A stretch of DNA of 64,000 nt from Anaerostipes butyraticus (GCF_016586355.1 NZ_BLYI01000027.1:62001-126000), one strand, 5' to 3'; positions 34,120 through 43,377 are shown, numbered from the stretch's first letter. Numbers and translations: made by a program. Notes: generated by a model from the sequence alone, not told the origin.

Positions 34120-35454
34120 TTAACATTTTTTCTTTTGTGCTGCAAGGGTTCCTTCTACATATCCATCTTCTGAAACCGTCTTCAGCTGTACTTTTACAAT
34201 CTGATGATCGACCGGTGTTTCAGAATAAGCTGCAGTTCTGATATATTCTCTGGTATGTCCCACATACCAGTTTTTCCTTCCCCGTAATTCTTCTTCCATC
34301 AGGACTTCTTTTTCCCTGCCAAGCTGGGCTTCTTCAAAAGCTTTTTTATTTCTTGCTGCCATGGCAAGGAGAATATCGCTTCTTTCTGCCTTGATCTGAT
34401 CAGGAACCTGATGATCCATAACCGCCGCTTTTGTTCCTTTCCGGACGGAATATTTGAAAATATGCATTTCATACAGCTGGATTTCTTCCAGGAATCTTCT
34501 TGTTGTCTCAAATTCTTCTTCCGTCTCCCCCGGAAATCCTACAATAATATCTGTCGTCAGCGCCGGCGTATCAAAGAACGTCCGGATCATACGGCATTTT
34601 TCCCTGATATCTTCTGTCGTATATTTTCGGTTCATCCTTGCGAGCACAGTGTCACATCCACTCTGAAGAGACAGATGAAAATGCGGACAAAAGTTCTTAA
34701 GACGGCTCAGTCTCCCCAGAACATCTTCTGTGATAAATCCCGGTTCCAGAGATCCAAGACGAATCCGCTCCACCCCTTCAATCTGTGATATTTCTTCCAG
34801 CAGATCAATGAGACGGATATCCCCAAGATCCGTTCCATAGGAGGTCACGTGAATTCCTGTTATCACAAATTCACGGCAGCCTTTCTCCGCAAGATTCCGG
34901 ATTTCTTTCAGAACATCTTCTTTCTGCCTGCTGCGGACCCGCCCTCTGGCATAAGGGATAATGCAGTAAGAACAAAACTGATTGCAGCCGTCCTGTACTT
35001 TAATATATGCTCTTGTGTGAGTCTCGAGATGATCGACACAGAGATTTTCAAAACTCCGGTCTGATGCAATGTCCAGCACCTCGGCCTCCGGCACGCCTTC
35101 CGGTTCATAATCCTCTAAAATTTTTATAAGATCTTTCTTTTTATTATTCCCAATAATCAGATCAATATGACCATCTGCTGCCAGTTCTTCTTTTCCGACC
35201 TGGGCATAGCAGCCTACAGCCACAACAATGACATTCGGATTTTTCCGTTTTGCCCGATGAAGCATCTGTCTGGATTTTCTCTCTGCCATATTCGTAACAG
35301 AGCAGGTATTCACGATATAAATATCCGGTTCATCCCCGGCATCTGTAATTATCACCCCTGCGTTTTCCAGCATTGAACGCATGGCATCTGTTTCATACTG
35401 ATTGACCTTGCATCCCAAAGTGACAATTGCCGCCTTTTTCCCATGTATATCCAT
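34120..35454 (-). CDS. mtaB: tRNA t6A37 methylthiotransferase MtaB
   Basis: A 444-residue radical SAM enzyme that adds a methylthio group to N6-threonylcarbamoyladenosine 37 of tRNA. The N-terminal UPF0004 cysteines are in TLGCKVNQYETD (Cys15), VNTCSVTN and AVGCYAQV. The radical SAM motif DGCNQFCSYCIIPYARG is complete, and a TRAM-like domain ends the protein. MtaB rather than MiaB is indicated by the GCKVNQYE form and overall length. It lies 83 bases upstream of ireB; a separate operon start upstream is possible. Confidence 0.94.
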   Translation of the reverse strand: MDIHGKKAAIVTLGCKVNQYETDAMRSMLENAGVIITDAGDEPDIYIVNTCSVTNMAERKSRQMLHRAKRKNPNVIVVAVGCYAQVGKEELAADGHIDLIIGNNKKKDLIKILEDYEPEGVPEAEVLDIASDRSFENLCVDHLETHTRAYIKVQDGCNQFCSYCIIPYARGRVRSRQKEDVLKEIRNLAEKGCREFVITGIHVTSYGTDLGDIRLIDLLEEISQIEGVERIRLGSLEPGFITEDVLGRLSRLKNFCPHFHLSLQSGCDTVLARMNRKYTTEDIREKCRMIRTFFDTPALTTDIIVGFPGETEEEFETTRRFLEEIQLYEMHIFKYSVRKGTKAAVMDHQVPDQIKAERSDILLAMAARNKKAFEEAQLGREKEVLMEEELRGRKNWYVGHTREYIRTAAYSETPVDHQIVKVQLKTVSEDGYVEGTLAAQKKKC

Positions 35455-35539
35455 AAATTTCCCTTTCTATTGACTTTTTAATAAAATGCGGGTACACTAA
35501 TCCTTGAATTCTGAAACCAACGGATCTAAGGAGATTATT

Positions 35540-35773
35540 ATGTGTTCTATCATGATTCAACTTCATTCAATCAAAGAACTTCATTCTTTTATTGATATTA
35601 TCAATGAATATCCTGGCAGTTATGAAATCGCCAAAGGTTCCTACGCAGTCAATGCGAAATCACTGATGACCCTTCTGAGTCTGGATCTTTCAAAACCTTT
35701 TAAACTTATCATTTCCTCAGAAAACGCGGACGAGGTTCTTAACAAAATTCAGCCGTTTATTTTACATGAATAA
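35540..35773 (+). CDS. HPr-like phosphocarrier homologue with altered active site
   Basis: The 77-residue start at 35540 is chosen because AAGGAG lies 6 bases before it. The sequence aligns with HPr: ELHSF sits where HPr has GLHARPA, and VNAKSLMTLLSL matches the VNAKSIMGIMSL block that carries regulatory Ser46. The active-site histidine position is kept (in ELHSF) but the conserved Arg17 and Pro18 are not, so phosphoryl transfer from enzyme I is doubtful. The serine is intact. It is a plus-strand gene whose stop overlaps the convergent thiI stop by 17 bases. It could be a Crh-like regulator acting only through the serine (inference). Confidence 0.7.
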   Translation: MCSIMIQLHSIKELHSFIDIINEYPGSYEIAKGSYAVNAKSLMTLLSLDLSKPFKLIISSENADEVLNKIQPFILHE

Positions 35774-36935
35774 CTTCTGTTGTGTCAATGGCTTCTTTCA
35801 TCAGATCATCGATCACATCTTTCAGATGCTCTTCTGATTTCTGAATTCTCTTTAAATTTCCTTTTGTTACCGGATGTTTTGCCACGAAAATCGTACAGCA
35901 GTCTTCAAACGGCTGGATGGATGTTTCAAACGTTCCGATTTTTTCCGCGATATCCACAATTTCCTGCTTGTCCATTCCAATACATGGACGGAATACCGGA
36001 AGTTCACATACTTCATTGGTGATTGCCAGGTTGTGGATTGTCTGACTTGCTACCTGTCCGATGCTTTCTCCTGTGATCAGCGCCAGATCTTCCCTTTCCT
36101 TTGCAAAGTGTTCTGCAATCTTCATCATATATCTGCGCATGATGATCGTTAATTCATCATGAGGGCATTTTTCATAAATTGCAAGCTGGATATCTGTAAA
36201 GTTGACTACATGCAGATCGATCGGTCCTGCATACTGAGCCACGATTTTGGCCAGGTCTACTACCTTCTGTTTTGCCCTCTCGCTTGTGTACGGCGGAGCA
36301 TGGAAATAAGTAGCATCAATCCTTACTCCTCGTTTTGCGATCATATATCCTGCTACCGGGCTGTCAATTCCTCCGGACAGCAGAAGCATGGCTCTTCCAT
36401 TGGTTCCTGCCGGCATTCCGCCTGGGCCCTTGATCTCCTGAGAATAAATGTAAATATATTTTCTTACTTCGATATTCACCATAACATCCGGATGGTGTAC
36501 ATCCACTTTAAGTCCCTCAAACGCATCCAGCAGCTTTTCTCCAATATCCATATTCAGCTCCATGGATGTCATTGGAAACTGTTTGTCGCCTCTGCGGGCA
36601 TGGACTTTAAATGTGAAATCTTTGACCGGATACTGTTCATCAATAAATGCCAGAACAGTTTTTCTCAGATGGTCGATATCTTTTGTCTCTTCTACCACCA
36701 TCGGACAGATTCCCACAATTCCAAAAACTTTCTGCAGGGCTTCTACCGCTTCATCGTAATCAAAGTCTCCCCTGCCTTCCACAAACATACGGCCGGATTC
36801 TTTTCTGACATCAAAGTCTCCCACCGGTTTCATGGCAAAACGAATCTGACGCATCAGAGCGTCCTCAAACATAAAGCGATTTTTTCCTTTGATCGCAATT
36901 TCTCCATACTTGATCAAAAAGGCTGTTACCTTCAT
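35757..36935 (-). CDS. thiI: tRNA 4-thiouridine synthetase ThiI
   Basis: A 392-residue enzyme that adenylates and thiolates U8 of tRNA. It has an N-terminal ferredoxin-like/THUMP region, then the PP-loop LLSGGIDSPVAGYMIAKRG (near 180). The C-terminal rhodanese domain of E. coli ThiI is absent, as in most Firmicutes; sulfur then comes directly from a partner desulfurase, which here is the adjacent iscS-type gene (15-base gap). Thiamine synthesis is a possible secondary role, but no thi genes are nearby. Confidence 0.94.
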   Translation of the reverse strand: MKVTAFLIKYGEIAIKGKNRFMFEDALMRQIRFAMKPVGDFDVRKESGRMFVEGRGDFDYDEAVEALQKVFGIVGICPMVVEETKDIDHLRKTVLAFIDEQYPVKDFTFKVHARRGDKQFPMTSMELNMDIGEKLLDAFEGLKVDVHHPDVMVNIEVRKYIYIYSQEIKGPGGMPAGTNGRAMLLLSGGIDSPVAGYMIAKRGVRIDATYFHAPPYTSERAKQKVVDLAKIVAQYAGPIDLHVVNFTDIQLAIYEKCPHDELTIIMRRYMMKIAEHFAKEREDLALITGESIGQVASQTIHNLAITNEVCELPVFRPCIGMDKQEIVDIAEKIGTFETSIQPFEDCCTIFVAKHPVTKGNLKRIQKSEEHLKDVIDDLMKEAIDTTEVIHVK

Positions 36936-36950
36936 TTTCTTCTCCTTTTC

Positions 36951-38093
36951 TTATCTTCTTACAAACCTCCGAAGCATTGGTACCAGTTCTTTTAGTGCTT
37001 CGATCGTTTCATCTACTTCTTCTTTTGTATTCTCTAACGAAAAACTAAACCGGAGGGTTCCGTCTTTATATTCATCCGGAAGTCCGATTGCATTTAAAGT
37101 GCCGCTGACCGGCTGCTTTTTATTGGAAGAGCAGGCAGAACCTGAAGATACATAAATTTCTCTCTCCTCCAGAGCATGAAGCAGGACTTCACTTCTCAGC
37201 CCTTTAAAACTAATGCTCGCAATATGAGGCGCTTCCCCTGAGTTATCAATAATATCATCAATTTCCTGAATTCTTTCCTGAAAATACTCTTTGATCTTCC
37301 GAATCTTGTCCGCATTCTCATATTGTTCTCCGATCATCAGTCTGCATGCGCATCCAAGTCCGGCAATTCCAGGTACATTTTCTGTTCCGGAGCGCATTCC
37401 TTTCTGCTGACCTCCTCCGTAAATCAACGGCTGTATTTTCGTACCTTCTCGTACATAGAGAAAACCAACCCCCTTCGGTCCATGAATTTTATGGCCGCTC
37501 ATGGAAAGAAGATCAATTTTCATATTTTTCGGCGTGATTGGCATTTTCCCATAAGCCTGGATCGCATCGACATGAAATACTGTTTCCGGATTCTTTTTCT
37601 TTATAATCTCACCGGCTTCTTTTACCGGCTGCACGGTTCCGATTTCATTATTGACAAACATCAGTGATACCAATGTTGTATCCGGGCGAATGGCTTCCTC
37701 CAGCTCATCCAGACGAAGATATCCTTTTTTATCTACGTCCAGATATGTAACCTCAAATCCCTGTTCTTCCAGAAACCGCATTGGTTCATAGACTGAGGCA
37801 TGTTCAATCCTGGACGTGATAATATGTTTCCCGCGTCTGTGATTTTTCATTGCTGTGCCAATGATCGCCGTATTGTTGGATTCTGTGCCTCCAGAGGTAA
37901 AAAAGATCTCTCCGGGCTTTGCTTTCAGCGATTTTGCAATTACATCCTGCGCCTCTTTTATCAGATTTTCCGCTTCCATCCCTTTGATATGTTTTGCGGA
38001 TGGATTTCCATAGATCACCTGCATTGCCTCTTCCATTATTCTGACTACTTCAGGAAAAGCTTTTGTTGTGGCCGCATTATCAAAATATATCAT
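36951..38093 (-). CDS. iscS: Cysteine desulfurase (IscS/NifZ type)
   Basis: About 380 residues from the ATG at 38093, which has GGAGG 8 bases upstream; the longer frame would start five codons earlier, inside that site. It frees sulfur from cysteine as an enzyme persulfide. The PLP lysine is in SGHKIHGPKGVG (near 200), and the active cysteine is in SSGSACSS. It is placed just before thiI, as in B. subtilis nifZ-thiI, so tRNA thiolation is the likely destination. Confidence 0.93.
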   Translation of the reverse strand: MIYFDNAATTKAFPEVVRIMEEAMQVIYGNPSAKHIKGMEAENLIKEAQDVIAKSLKAKPGEIFFTSGGTESNNTAIIGTAMKNHRRGKHIITSRIEHASVYEPMRFLEEQGFEVTYLDVDKKGYLRLDELEEAIRPDTTLVSLMFVNNEIGTVQPVKEAGEIIKKKNPETVFHVDAIQAYGKMPITPKNMKIDLLSMSGHKIHGPKGVGFLYVREGTKIQPLIYGGGQQKGMRSGTENVPGIAGLGCACRLMIGEQYENADKIRKIKEYFQERIQEIDDIIDNSGEAPHIASISFKGLRSEVLLHALEEREIYVSSGSACSSNKKQPVSGTLNAIGLPDEYKDGTLRFSFSLENTKEEVDETIEALKELVPMLRRFVRR

Positions 38094-38110
38094 CCTGTTT
38101 TCCTCCATCT

Positions 38111-38848
38111 CTATTCTTCCAGCAAAAACATCAAAATAGACAGTACTGTCATTCCAGCTGTTTCTGTCCTCAAAATTCGTTTCCCAAGCGTGATGATATC
38201 TCCTCCGGCTTCTTTGGCCAGTTCAATTTCTTCCCGGTCAAATCCGCCTTCCGGTCCGATTATAATTCCTATGGATGCTTTTTTCTTCCCTTGTCTCAAA
38301 ATTTTTCTGGACTCTTCCATTCCCCTGGCCTCTTCATAAGGAACCAGAAGCATATCAAGCCCCTCTGCATCTTTCACGGCAGTCTGAAAGTCCACAACTT
38401 CAGATACCTGCGGAATCACTCCTCTTCTTGCCTGTTTCGCTGCGCTTTGAGCAATTGCATTCCACCGTCGGATCTTCTTTTCTGCCTTCTTTTCATCCAG
38501 CCTGACAACACATCGTTTCATGCGGACCGGAACGATCCTGGCGGCTCCAAGTTCTACGGCTTTTTGTATGATCCATTCCATCTTATCGCCTTTTGGCAGC
38601 CCCTGATACAAAACAAGTTCTGTCTTCAGTTCCGTTTCCATTCCATGAATATCCAGAATCCTTGCACGGATCCCATCTTCTGAAAATTCTTCCAGGCTGC
38701 ATTCATATTCCAGATCATTTTCACAGCTTAAGAACACTTTATCCCCTGTTTTCATCCGAAGCACATTTTTAATATGGTTTACATCTCCGCCCCGGATCCA
38801 GATTTCATCCTGACCGATCTGTTCTTCTTTTATAAAAAATCGATGCAT
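38111..38848 (-). CDS. rsmE: 16S rRNA m3U1498 methyltransferase RsmE
   Basis: A 245-residue SPOUT-family methyltransferase. N-terminal PUA-like domain (HHRFF-like MHRFFIKEEQIG), then the SPOUT core with KGDKMEWIIQKAVELGAARIVPV, IIIGPEGGFDREEIELAKEAG and LGKRILRTETAGMTVLSI, the deep trefoil knot region. It methylates U1498 of 16S rRNA. It follows prmA by one base, the usual Firmicute order. Confidence 0.95.
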   Translation of the reverse strand: MHRFFIKEEQIGQDEIWIRGGDVNHIKNVLRMKTGDKVFLSCENDLEYECSLEEFSEDGIRARILDIHGMETELKTELVLYQGLPKGDKMEWIIQKAVELGAARIVPVRMKRCVVRLDEKKAEKKIRRWNAIAQSAAKQARRGVIPQVSEVVDFQTAVKDAEGLDMLLVPYEEARGMEESRKILRQGKKKASIGIIIGPEGGFDREEIELAKEAGGDIITLGKRILRTETAGMTVLSILMFLLEE

Positions 38849-38849
38849 T

Positions 38850-39812
38850 CTATTTCCTCTTTCCCGCTGTAATGGATACCCAGTCTTTCATCCGCCTGGT
38901 TTCCAGAATATCAAAACCGTAATTTTTCAGTTTTTCTGCGATTTCCTGCTCTTTTGTATCAATAATTCCGGACAGAACAAAAACCCCGTCTTCTGTCATA
39001 AACTGATCCGCAATCTCAATCAGCGGAAGCAGGACATCCGCCAGTATATTTGCCACGACCAGCGGATAACGTTCCTTCCCGATCATCCGGGCAAACTCCT
39101 GATCCTCCAGAATGTTTCCCTGGTATACTTCATATTGATCTTCTGAAATGTGGTTCACCTCAAAATTTTCCTTCGCGGCGGCAATCGCATTTGGATCAAT
39201 GTCTGTCAAGACCGCATGAGAAGCTCCCAGTTTCAACCCGATGATTGAAAGAATACCGCTTCCGCATCCCACATCCAGCATCCTGGATCCCGGTTTGATA
39301 TATGGCTTCATCCCTTCAATGCATAATTTTGTTGTCTCATGAGATCCTGTCCCAAAAGCGGTCCCAGGATCAATTTCTATAACAATCGTATCTTTTTTTG
39401 GATTTTCAAGCGTCTCCCAGGTTGGTTTTATAACAATCTGCTCATCCAGCTGAATTGGCTTAAAATATTTCTTCCAGTTGTTGACCCAGTCTTCTTCTTT
39501 TGTTTTGTCAAAGGAAATGGTTCCTTCTCCAATCTCCATAAACTGACTGAGCCGGTGAAGCATCTCCTGAATCTTCCATGTAATATCTTCCAGGTTTTCT
39601 TCCTCATCAAAATAGCAGTGAATTTTTGCGGTACCATCATCGGGAGCGATCTCATCCGGCAGAAGATCCACATACATAACCTTCATTTCTTCTTCCGTCA
39701 GCGGAACATGATCTTCTACTTCAACACCTGCCGCTCCCAGCTCTGTCAGTTCATAACTGATCATGTCTTCTGCTGTTGTAACCGTATGGATCGTAATCTT
39801 ATTCCATCCCAT
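38850..39812 (-). CDS. prmA: Ribosomal protein L11 methyltransferase PrmA
   Basis: A 320-residue SAM-dependent methyltransferase acting on L11. GTGSHETTKLCIEGM then LDVGCGSGILSIIGLKLGA is the SAM-binding motif; DIDPNAIAAAKEN follows, and NILADVLLPL is the NPPY-equivalent loop. Length matches the family. Order prmA, rsmE is standard, but the dnaJ that commonly precedes prmA lies 14 kb away here. Confidence 0.94.
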   Translation of the reverse strand: MGWNKITIHTVTTAEDMISYELTELGAAGVEVEDHVPLTEEEMKVMYVDLLPDEIAPDDGTAKIHCYFDEEENLEDITWKIQEMLHRLSQFMEIGEGTISFDKTKEEDWVNNWKKYFKPIQLDEQIVIKPTWETLENPKKDTIVIEIDPGTAFGTGSHETTKLCIEGMKPYIKPGSRMLDVGCGSGILSIIGLKLGASHAVLTDIDPNAIAAAKENFEVNHISEDQYEVYQGNILEDQEFARMIGKERYPLVVANILADVLLPLIEIADQFMTEDGVFVLSGIIDTKEQEIAEKLKNYGFDILETRRMKDWVSITAGKRK

Positions 39813-39909
39813 GTATTACTAACTCCTTTCCTGTTTTTTTCCGTATCAAGGCATATCAATTTATTAGTGTATCATAGAAGTTTCTTTCATACAAGGGATA
39901 TCCCGCATT

Positions 39910-41496
39910 TTAATTATAGACGACCACCACATCTCCTTCCTGGATTTTTGTCTGTCCTTTTGGAATGATATTCCGATCTTCCCTTTTGATCATAGCCACC
40001 AGTACATGATCCTCCAGATCCAGATCTTCAATCCTGCAGCCGTTCCACGGATGGTCTTTGTCTATGGTGATCTCTCTTAATTCGATATCATTCACAGATT
40101 CATAAGCTGGCACATTTAATACAACTTCATCTCCTGCCAGGATCCTGGTGTCTCCCTTCGGTATGATCGTTTCATCCTGTCTGCGAATCAGCATTGCCAG
40201 AGAGCCTTCTGGAAGATTCACATCCCGGATCAGCTGATTCTGCCATCCATGGCCTTCATTGATATGAATCTGCATCAGATTCATGGACGCATCATCCTGG
40301 TAATCATTAAATGTCGTCAGCACATCATTATTATTATCAATCAGATTTAATTTCTCCGCAACGGCCGGAAGCAGCGTACCCTGAACCGCAACTGACAGAA
40401 TTGCCAGGCCGAATACAATATGAAATACATACTCTCCCTTATATATGCCGCTTACCGTGGCGAAAATCGCAAAGATGATCGATGAGGCTCCCCTGAGTCC
40501 TGCCCATGAAATAAAGATTTTTTCCCGGATTGAATATTTTTTCCCGGTCAGAAGAAATACAGCCAGCGGCCGGGCAACTAACGTCAGAAATAAAATGATG
40601 ATCAGTGTATTTGGAAGAAAGCCAATCATCTGTGATGGAAATGACAACAGTCCCAGCAGAAAGAATGCCGCCATTTGTGCCAGTGTCGTAATGTTATCCA
40701 GAAAATGTATGATATCCGCTTTATTTTTCATTTTCGTATTTCCCATGATAATTCCTGTCAGATAGACAGAAAGAAATCCATTTCCATCCAGCACGACTGC
40801 CAGGGCATAAGATACCATAGCAACGGCGATCATAAAAATCGAATCGAAGCCGCCCGCATAAAAACGAAATTTACGGATAATCCGGGGCGCTATGATTCCC
40901 ACAAGGACTCCCACCGCGATTCCCACAGATAATTCCAGGATAATTACAACTCCCAGAGAACTGACCGCTTTTCCTTCCATGATCGTCAGAGCAATGACTG
41001 TCAGCATATACGCCACCGGATCGTTGCTTCCACTTTCAATCTCAAGCAAAGGTGCCAGATCACCCGCAAGATTCAGATTTTTCGAACGAAAAATAGAAAA
41101 AACTGCCGCTGCATCTGTACAGCTTACTACAGAACCGATCAGAAAACTTTCTGCAAATGGAAATTTCAATAAGAAGTGACAGCACAGGGAAACCAATCCC
41201 GCCGTCATAATAACCCCGACCGTAGATAAAAGAAGCGCTCTCGGAGCGGCCGGCCTGGCATGTTTCCAATTGGTAGAATAGCCTCCATAGAACATGATAA
41301 ATACCAATGCGGCCGTACAAATGTCTTCGGCCACAGCAAAATCAGCAAAATCTATTTTGAAAATGCCATCTGACCCAAATAACATACCAAGCAGCATAAA
41401 AATCAAAAGGCTGGGAACTCCCAGCTTATTGGAAATCTTATTGGAAAAAATGCAAAGGATCAGTACGGCTGCACATAATAAAAAAAACGTTTCCAT
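39910..41496 (-). CDS. K+/H+ antiporter of the NhaP2/CvrA type with TrkA-C domains
   Basis: A 528-residue protein from the ATG at 41496 (AAAGGGGAGA upstream; a longer frame has no good site). Residues 1-390 hold about twelve transmembrane segments with the sodium/proton-exchanger signature GSVVSCTDAAAVF and ESGSNDPVAYML. Residues about 400-528 contain two TrkA-C (RCK-C) domains ending in EGDVVVVYN. It likely exports K+ (or Na+) for pH or osmotic balance. It precedes the gap before prmA and appears to have its own promoter region. Confidence 0.9.
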   Translation of the reverse strand: METFFLLCAAVLILCIFSNKISNKLGVPSLLIFMLLGMLFGSDGIFKIDFADFAVAEDICTAALVFIMFYGGYSTNWKHARPAAPRALLLSTVGVIMTAGLVSLCCHFLLKFPFAESFLIGSVVSCTDAAAVFSIFRSKNLNLAGDLAPLLEIESGSNDPVAYMLTVIALTIMEGKAVSSLGVVIILELSVGIAVGVLVGIIAPRIIRKFRFYAGGFDSIFMIAVAMVSYALAVVLDGNGFLSVYLTGIIMGNTKMKNKADIIHFLDNITTLAQMAAFFLLGLLSFPSQMIGFLPNTLIIILFLTLVARPLAVFLLTGKKYSIREKIFISWAGLRGASSIIFAIFATVSGIYKGEYVFHIVFGLAILSVAVQGTLLPAVAEKLNLIDNNNDVLTTFNDYQDDASMNLMQIHINEGHGWQNQLIRDVNLPEGSLAMLIRRQDETIIPKGDTRILAGDEVVLNVPAYESVNDIELREITIDKDHPWNGCRIEDLDLEDHVLVAMIKREDRNIIPKGQTKIQEGDVVVVYN

Positions 41497-41561
41497 TCGT
41501 CTTCTCCCCTTTCTGTAAGTTCGTTTTATATCAAAAAACACAGTTTCCTATAAAACAGAAA

Positions 41562-41599
41562 AACCGGCGAAGCAGTCACAAAACATCCTCCGTCGGTTA
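41562..41599 (-). terminator. Terminator after the ferredoxin-like gene
   Basis: On the minus strand AACCGACG pairs with CGCCGGTT (one G-U), followed by TTTTTCTGTTTT. It lies between the stop of the ferredoxin-like gene (41640) and the antiporter start. Confidence 0.75.
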
Positions 41600-41639
41600 T
41601 ATAGATTTATTTTATCATAATTTACTGTCTTTTTTCAGT

Positions 41640-42257
41640 TTATTTTACTTCTTTTTGAATCCTTCCATCTACAGAAAGAACAAAAACCGGAACCGGAAAA
41701 TCCTTTCCGGAAAGTTCTGCCGCCTTTTGAACCGCAAGTTCCATTCCCCTGCAGCATGGAACTTCCATACGGACAACTGTTATGCTTTTGATTTCGTTTC
41801 GCTTTAAAATCTCTCCCAGTTTTTCGGAGTAATCCACTCCATCCAGTTTCGTGCACCCGATCAGAGTTACCTTGTCTTCCATAAATGTTTTGTGGAATTT
41901 TCCATAGGCATACGCAGTGCAGTCTGCGGCAACCAGAAGATCAGCTTCCTGAAAATAAGGCGCCTGAAGCGGCGCAAGCTGAATCTGTACCGGCCACTGA
42001 GCCAGCATAGTACCTGATTTCTTCTTCATATTTTTCATAACGGCTTCTCTGTCATAAGGCGCTGCTTCTCTTTCTGCGAAAGAAATGGCATCCTGCGGAC
42101 AGACCGGAAGGCAGTCCCCTAAGCCGTCACAATAATCGTCCCGCAGCAGCCTGGCTTTGCCATCCACGATTCCAATCGCTCCTTCGTGGCATGCTTCTGC
42201 GCAAAGGCCGCATCCGTCACACTTTTTTGTATCAATCTGTATCATCTTTCGAATCAT
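41640..42257 (-). CDS. Ferredoxin-like 4Fe-4S protein
   Basis: A 205-residue protein. The N-terminal pair of ferredoxin motifs has one full cluster (Cys13, Cys16, Cys19, Cys23) and a second with Cys43, Cys49, Cys53 where residue 46 is Leu (CDGLGDCLPVCP), so only three cysteines of the usual four. The remaining 150 residues, with a CCRGMELA block near 170, are a conserved partner domain of unknown role; it may bind a small molecule or partner. Such proteins occur in anaerobes as electron-transfer adapters. A perfect 16-base palindrome lies upstream. Confidence 0.75.
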   Translation of the reverse strand: MIRKMIQIDTKKCDGCGLCAEACHEGAIGIVDGKARLLRDDYCDGLGDCLPVCPQDAISFAEREAAPYDREAVMKNMKKKSGTMLAQWPVQIQLAPLQAPYFQEADLLVAADCTAYAYGKFHKTFMEDKVTLIGCTKLDGVDYSEKLGEILKRNEIKSITVVRMEVPCCRGMELAVQKAAELSGKDFPVPVFVLSVDGRIQKEVK

Positions 42258-42318
42258 ATTCCTTTTCCTTTCTCAACTCTGTGATGATACCATTGTAATC
42301 CTTGTTTTATAAAAAGTC

Positions 42319-42334
42319 TGTTGTAATTACAACA
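42319..42334. promoter_or_regulatory. Perfect 16-base palindrome, probable operator
   Basis: TGTTGTAATTACAACA, two 8-base halves with no spacer. It lies about 60 bases upstream of the ferredoxin-like start (42257), where a minus-strand promoter (-10 near TACAAT) would begin. The regulator is unknown; no repressor gene is adjacent. Confidence 0.6.
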
Positions 42335-42361
42335 CTGCCGGGACATTATCAGTCCCGGCAG
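42335..42361. terminator. Perfect 10-bp stem-loop
   Basis: CTGCCGGGAC (42335-42344) and GTCCCGGCAG (42352-42361) enclose ATTATCA. It abuts the palindrome, lies downstream of the small ORF at 42398 on the minus strand, and has only a short T stretch, so it is a probable weak terminator. Confidence 0.5.
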
Positions 42362-42397
42362 CAGCCAGATCCAGCCGGATATCAGCCGGCTGTTCTC

Positions 42398-42679
42398 TTA
42401 CACTCTCCATGAGATTTTACAAAAAAAATGGTTTTCTCCGGAAAGTTCCTGATATTTCTGCTTCATCATATAAATAATCTCATGGAGCGGAGCGGATTTT
42501 TCTTTGTTGACTTCTTCACGGATCATCTCTTTGATTGCCGCGTCTCTCGCTTCCCGAAATGTACTATAAGTTCCAAGATGACTACAGCTCATCTCTTCTC
42601 CTTTTTTGTTCATTCGTTTTTTTAATATATATTCTGTTTGATTCTTCTCGATAAAAAAGTTTTCTTTAATATGCATCAT
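42398..42679 (-). CDS. Small hypothetical protein
   Basis: About 93 residues from an ATG with AAAGGAG upstream at 42679 (the frame extends 16 codons further without a better start). Lys/Glu-rich, helical (KKGEEMSCSHLGTYSTFREARDAAIKEMIREEVNKEKSAPLHEIIYMMKQKYQEL); no transmembrane segment or known motif. I do not recognise it. It is followed by a hairpin and precedes the ferredoxin-like gene. Confidence 0.5.
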   Translation of the reverse strand: MMHIKENFFIEKNQTEYILKKRMNKKGEEMSCSHLGTYSTFREARDAAIKEMIREEVNKEKSAPLHEIIYMMKQKYQELSGENHFFCKISWRV

Positions 42680-42873
42680 TATCAAATCTCCTTTCTTATA
42701 CATCGGATCAATGGCATTATATACCATTTTTGTGCCTGATTTGTATCAATTCTATTACCTCTTTTTAAAAATTTTCTTAAAATATTATGATGTACACAGA
42801 ACACAATATGCAAATCTTACACTTATTTATAGTATTCACAAGAAAATATTTTTGATACAATGCATCTATCTGA

Positions 42874-43377
42874 TTAGAAATTATTGGCCAGAAGCAGCAG
42901 CGCAACCAGTCCCGCGACTGCAAAGGTTCCAATTCCTGTGCATATGGAAATAACCAGAATGAACCGGTCTTCTCTTCCACATATCTTTTCAATAGCCGCG
43001 CAGACCATGATTCCGATGATGCCTCCGATCGTATTGGCAAGGACATCTGTAATATCTGTTCTGCCGATCGCCAGAATAAACTGCAGGGTTTCATATGCTA
43101 TGCTGATCAGAGCTGCTGCAGCAATCTCCCGTGATAAATTTCTTTTCCCTGCCAAAGCCCGGATAAATACCCCAAGAGGGATAAATGCGATTACATTCTG
43201 CAGAATCTCCCCGGCATCCAGCTTTCCATTTACAATTACAGATCCTTTCAAAGGAATCAGATTCAGGCTTCTTATATGTCCTAATTCTTCCAGCGAAAAA
43301 CTCATCTTGAAAACAATGATCCATGTTAATATAAGAAAATACACAACAAACATGACTGCCAGAAAGTTCTTTTTCAT
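42874..43377 (-). CDS. VanZ-family membrane protein
   Basis: About 167 residues from the ATG at 43377 (GGAGGT 8 bases upstream; a start five codons earlier overlaps that site). Four to five hydrophobic segments, with the VanZ signature NLIPLKG near 45, ILQNVIAFIPLGVFIRAL (near 63-80) and AYETLQFILAIGRTDITDVLANTIGGIIG. VanZ proteins affect glycopeptide resistance in some species, while others occur in nearly every Lachnospiraceae genome with no resistance cluster. No vanRS-type genes are nearby, so a general cell-envelope role is more likely. Confidence 0.88.
   Translation of the reverse strand: MKKNFLAVMFVVYFLILTWIIVFKMSFSLEELGHIRSLNLIPLKGSVIVNGKLDAGEILQNVIAFIPLGVFIRALAGKRNLSREIAAAALISIAYETLQFILAIGRTDITDVLANTIGGIIGIMVCAAIEKICGREDRFILVISICTGIGTFAVAGLVALLLLANNF

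Noticed and set aside
42874-43377. VanZ as evidence of glycopeptide resistance
   Set aside because: No vanRS/HAX-type genes nearby; VanZ-like proteins are common in this group.
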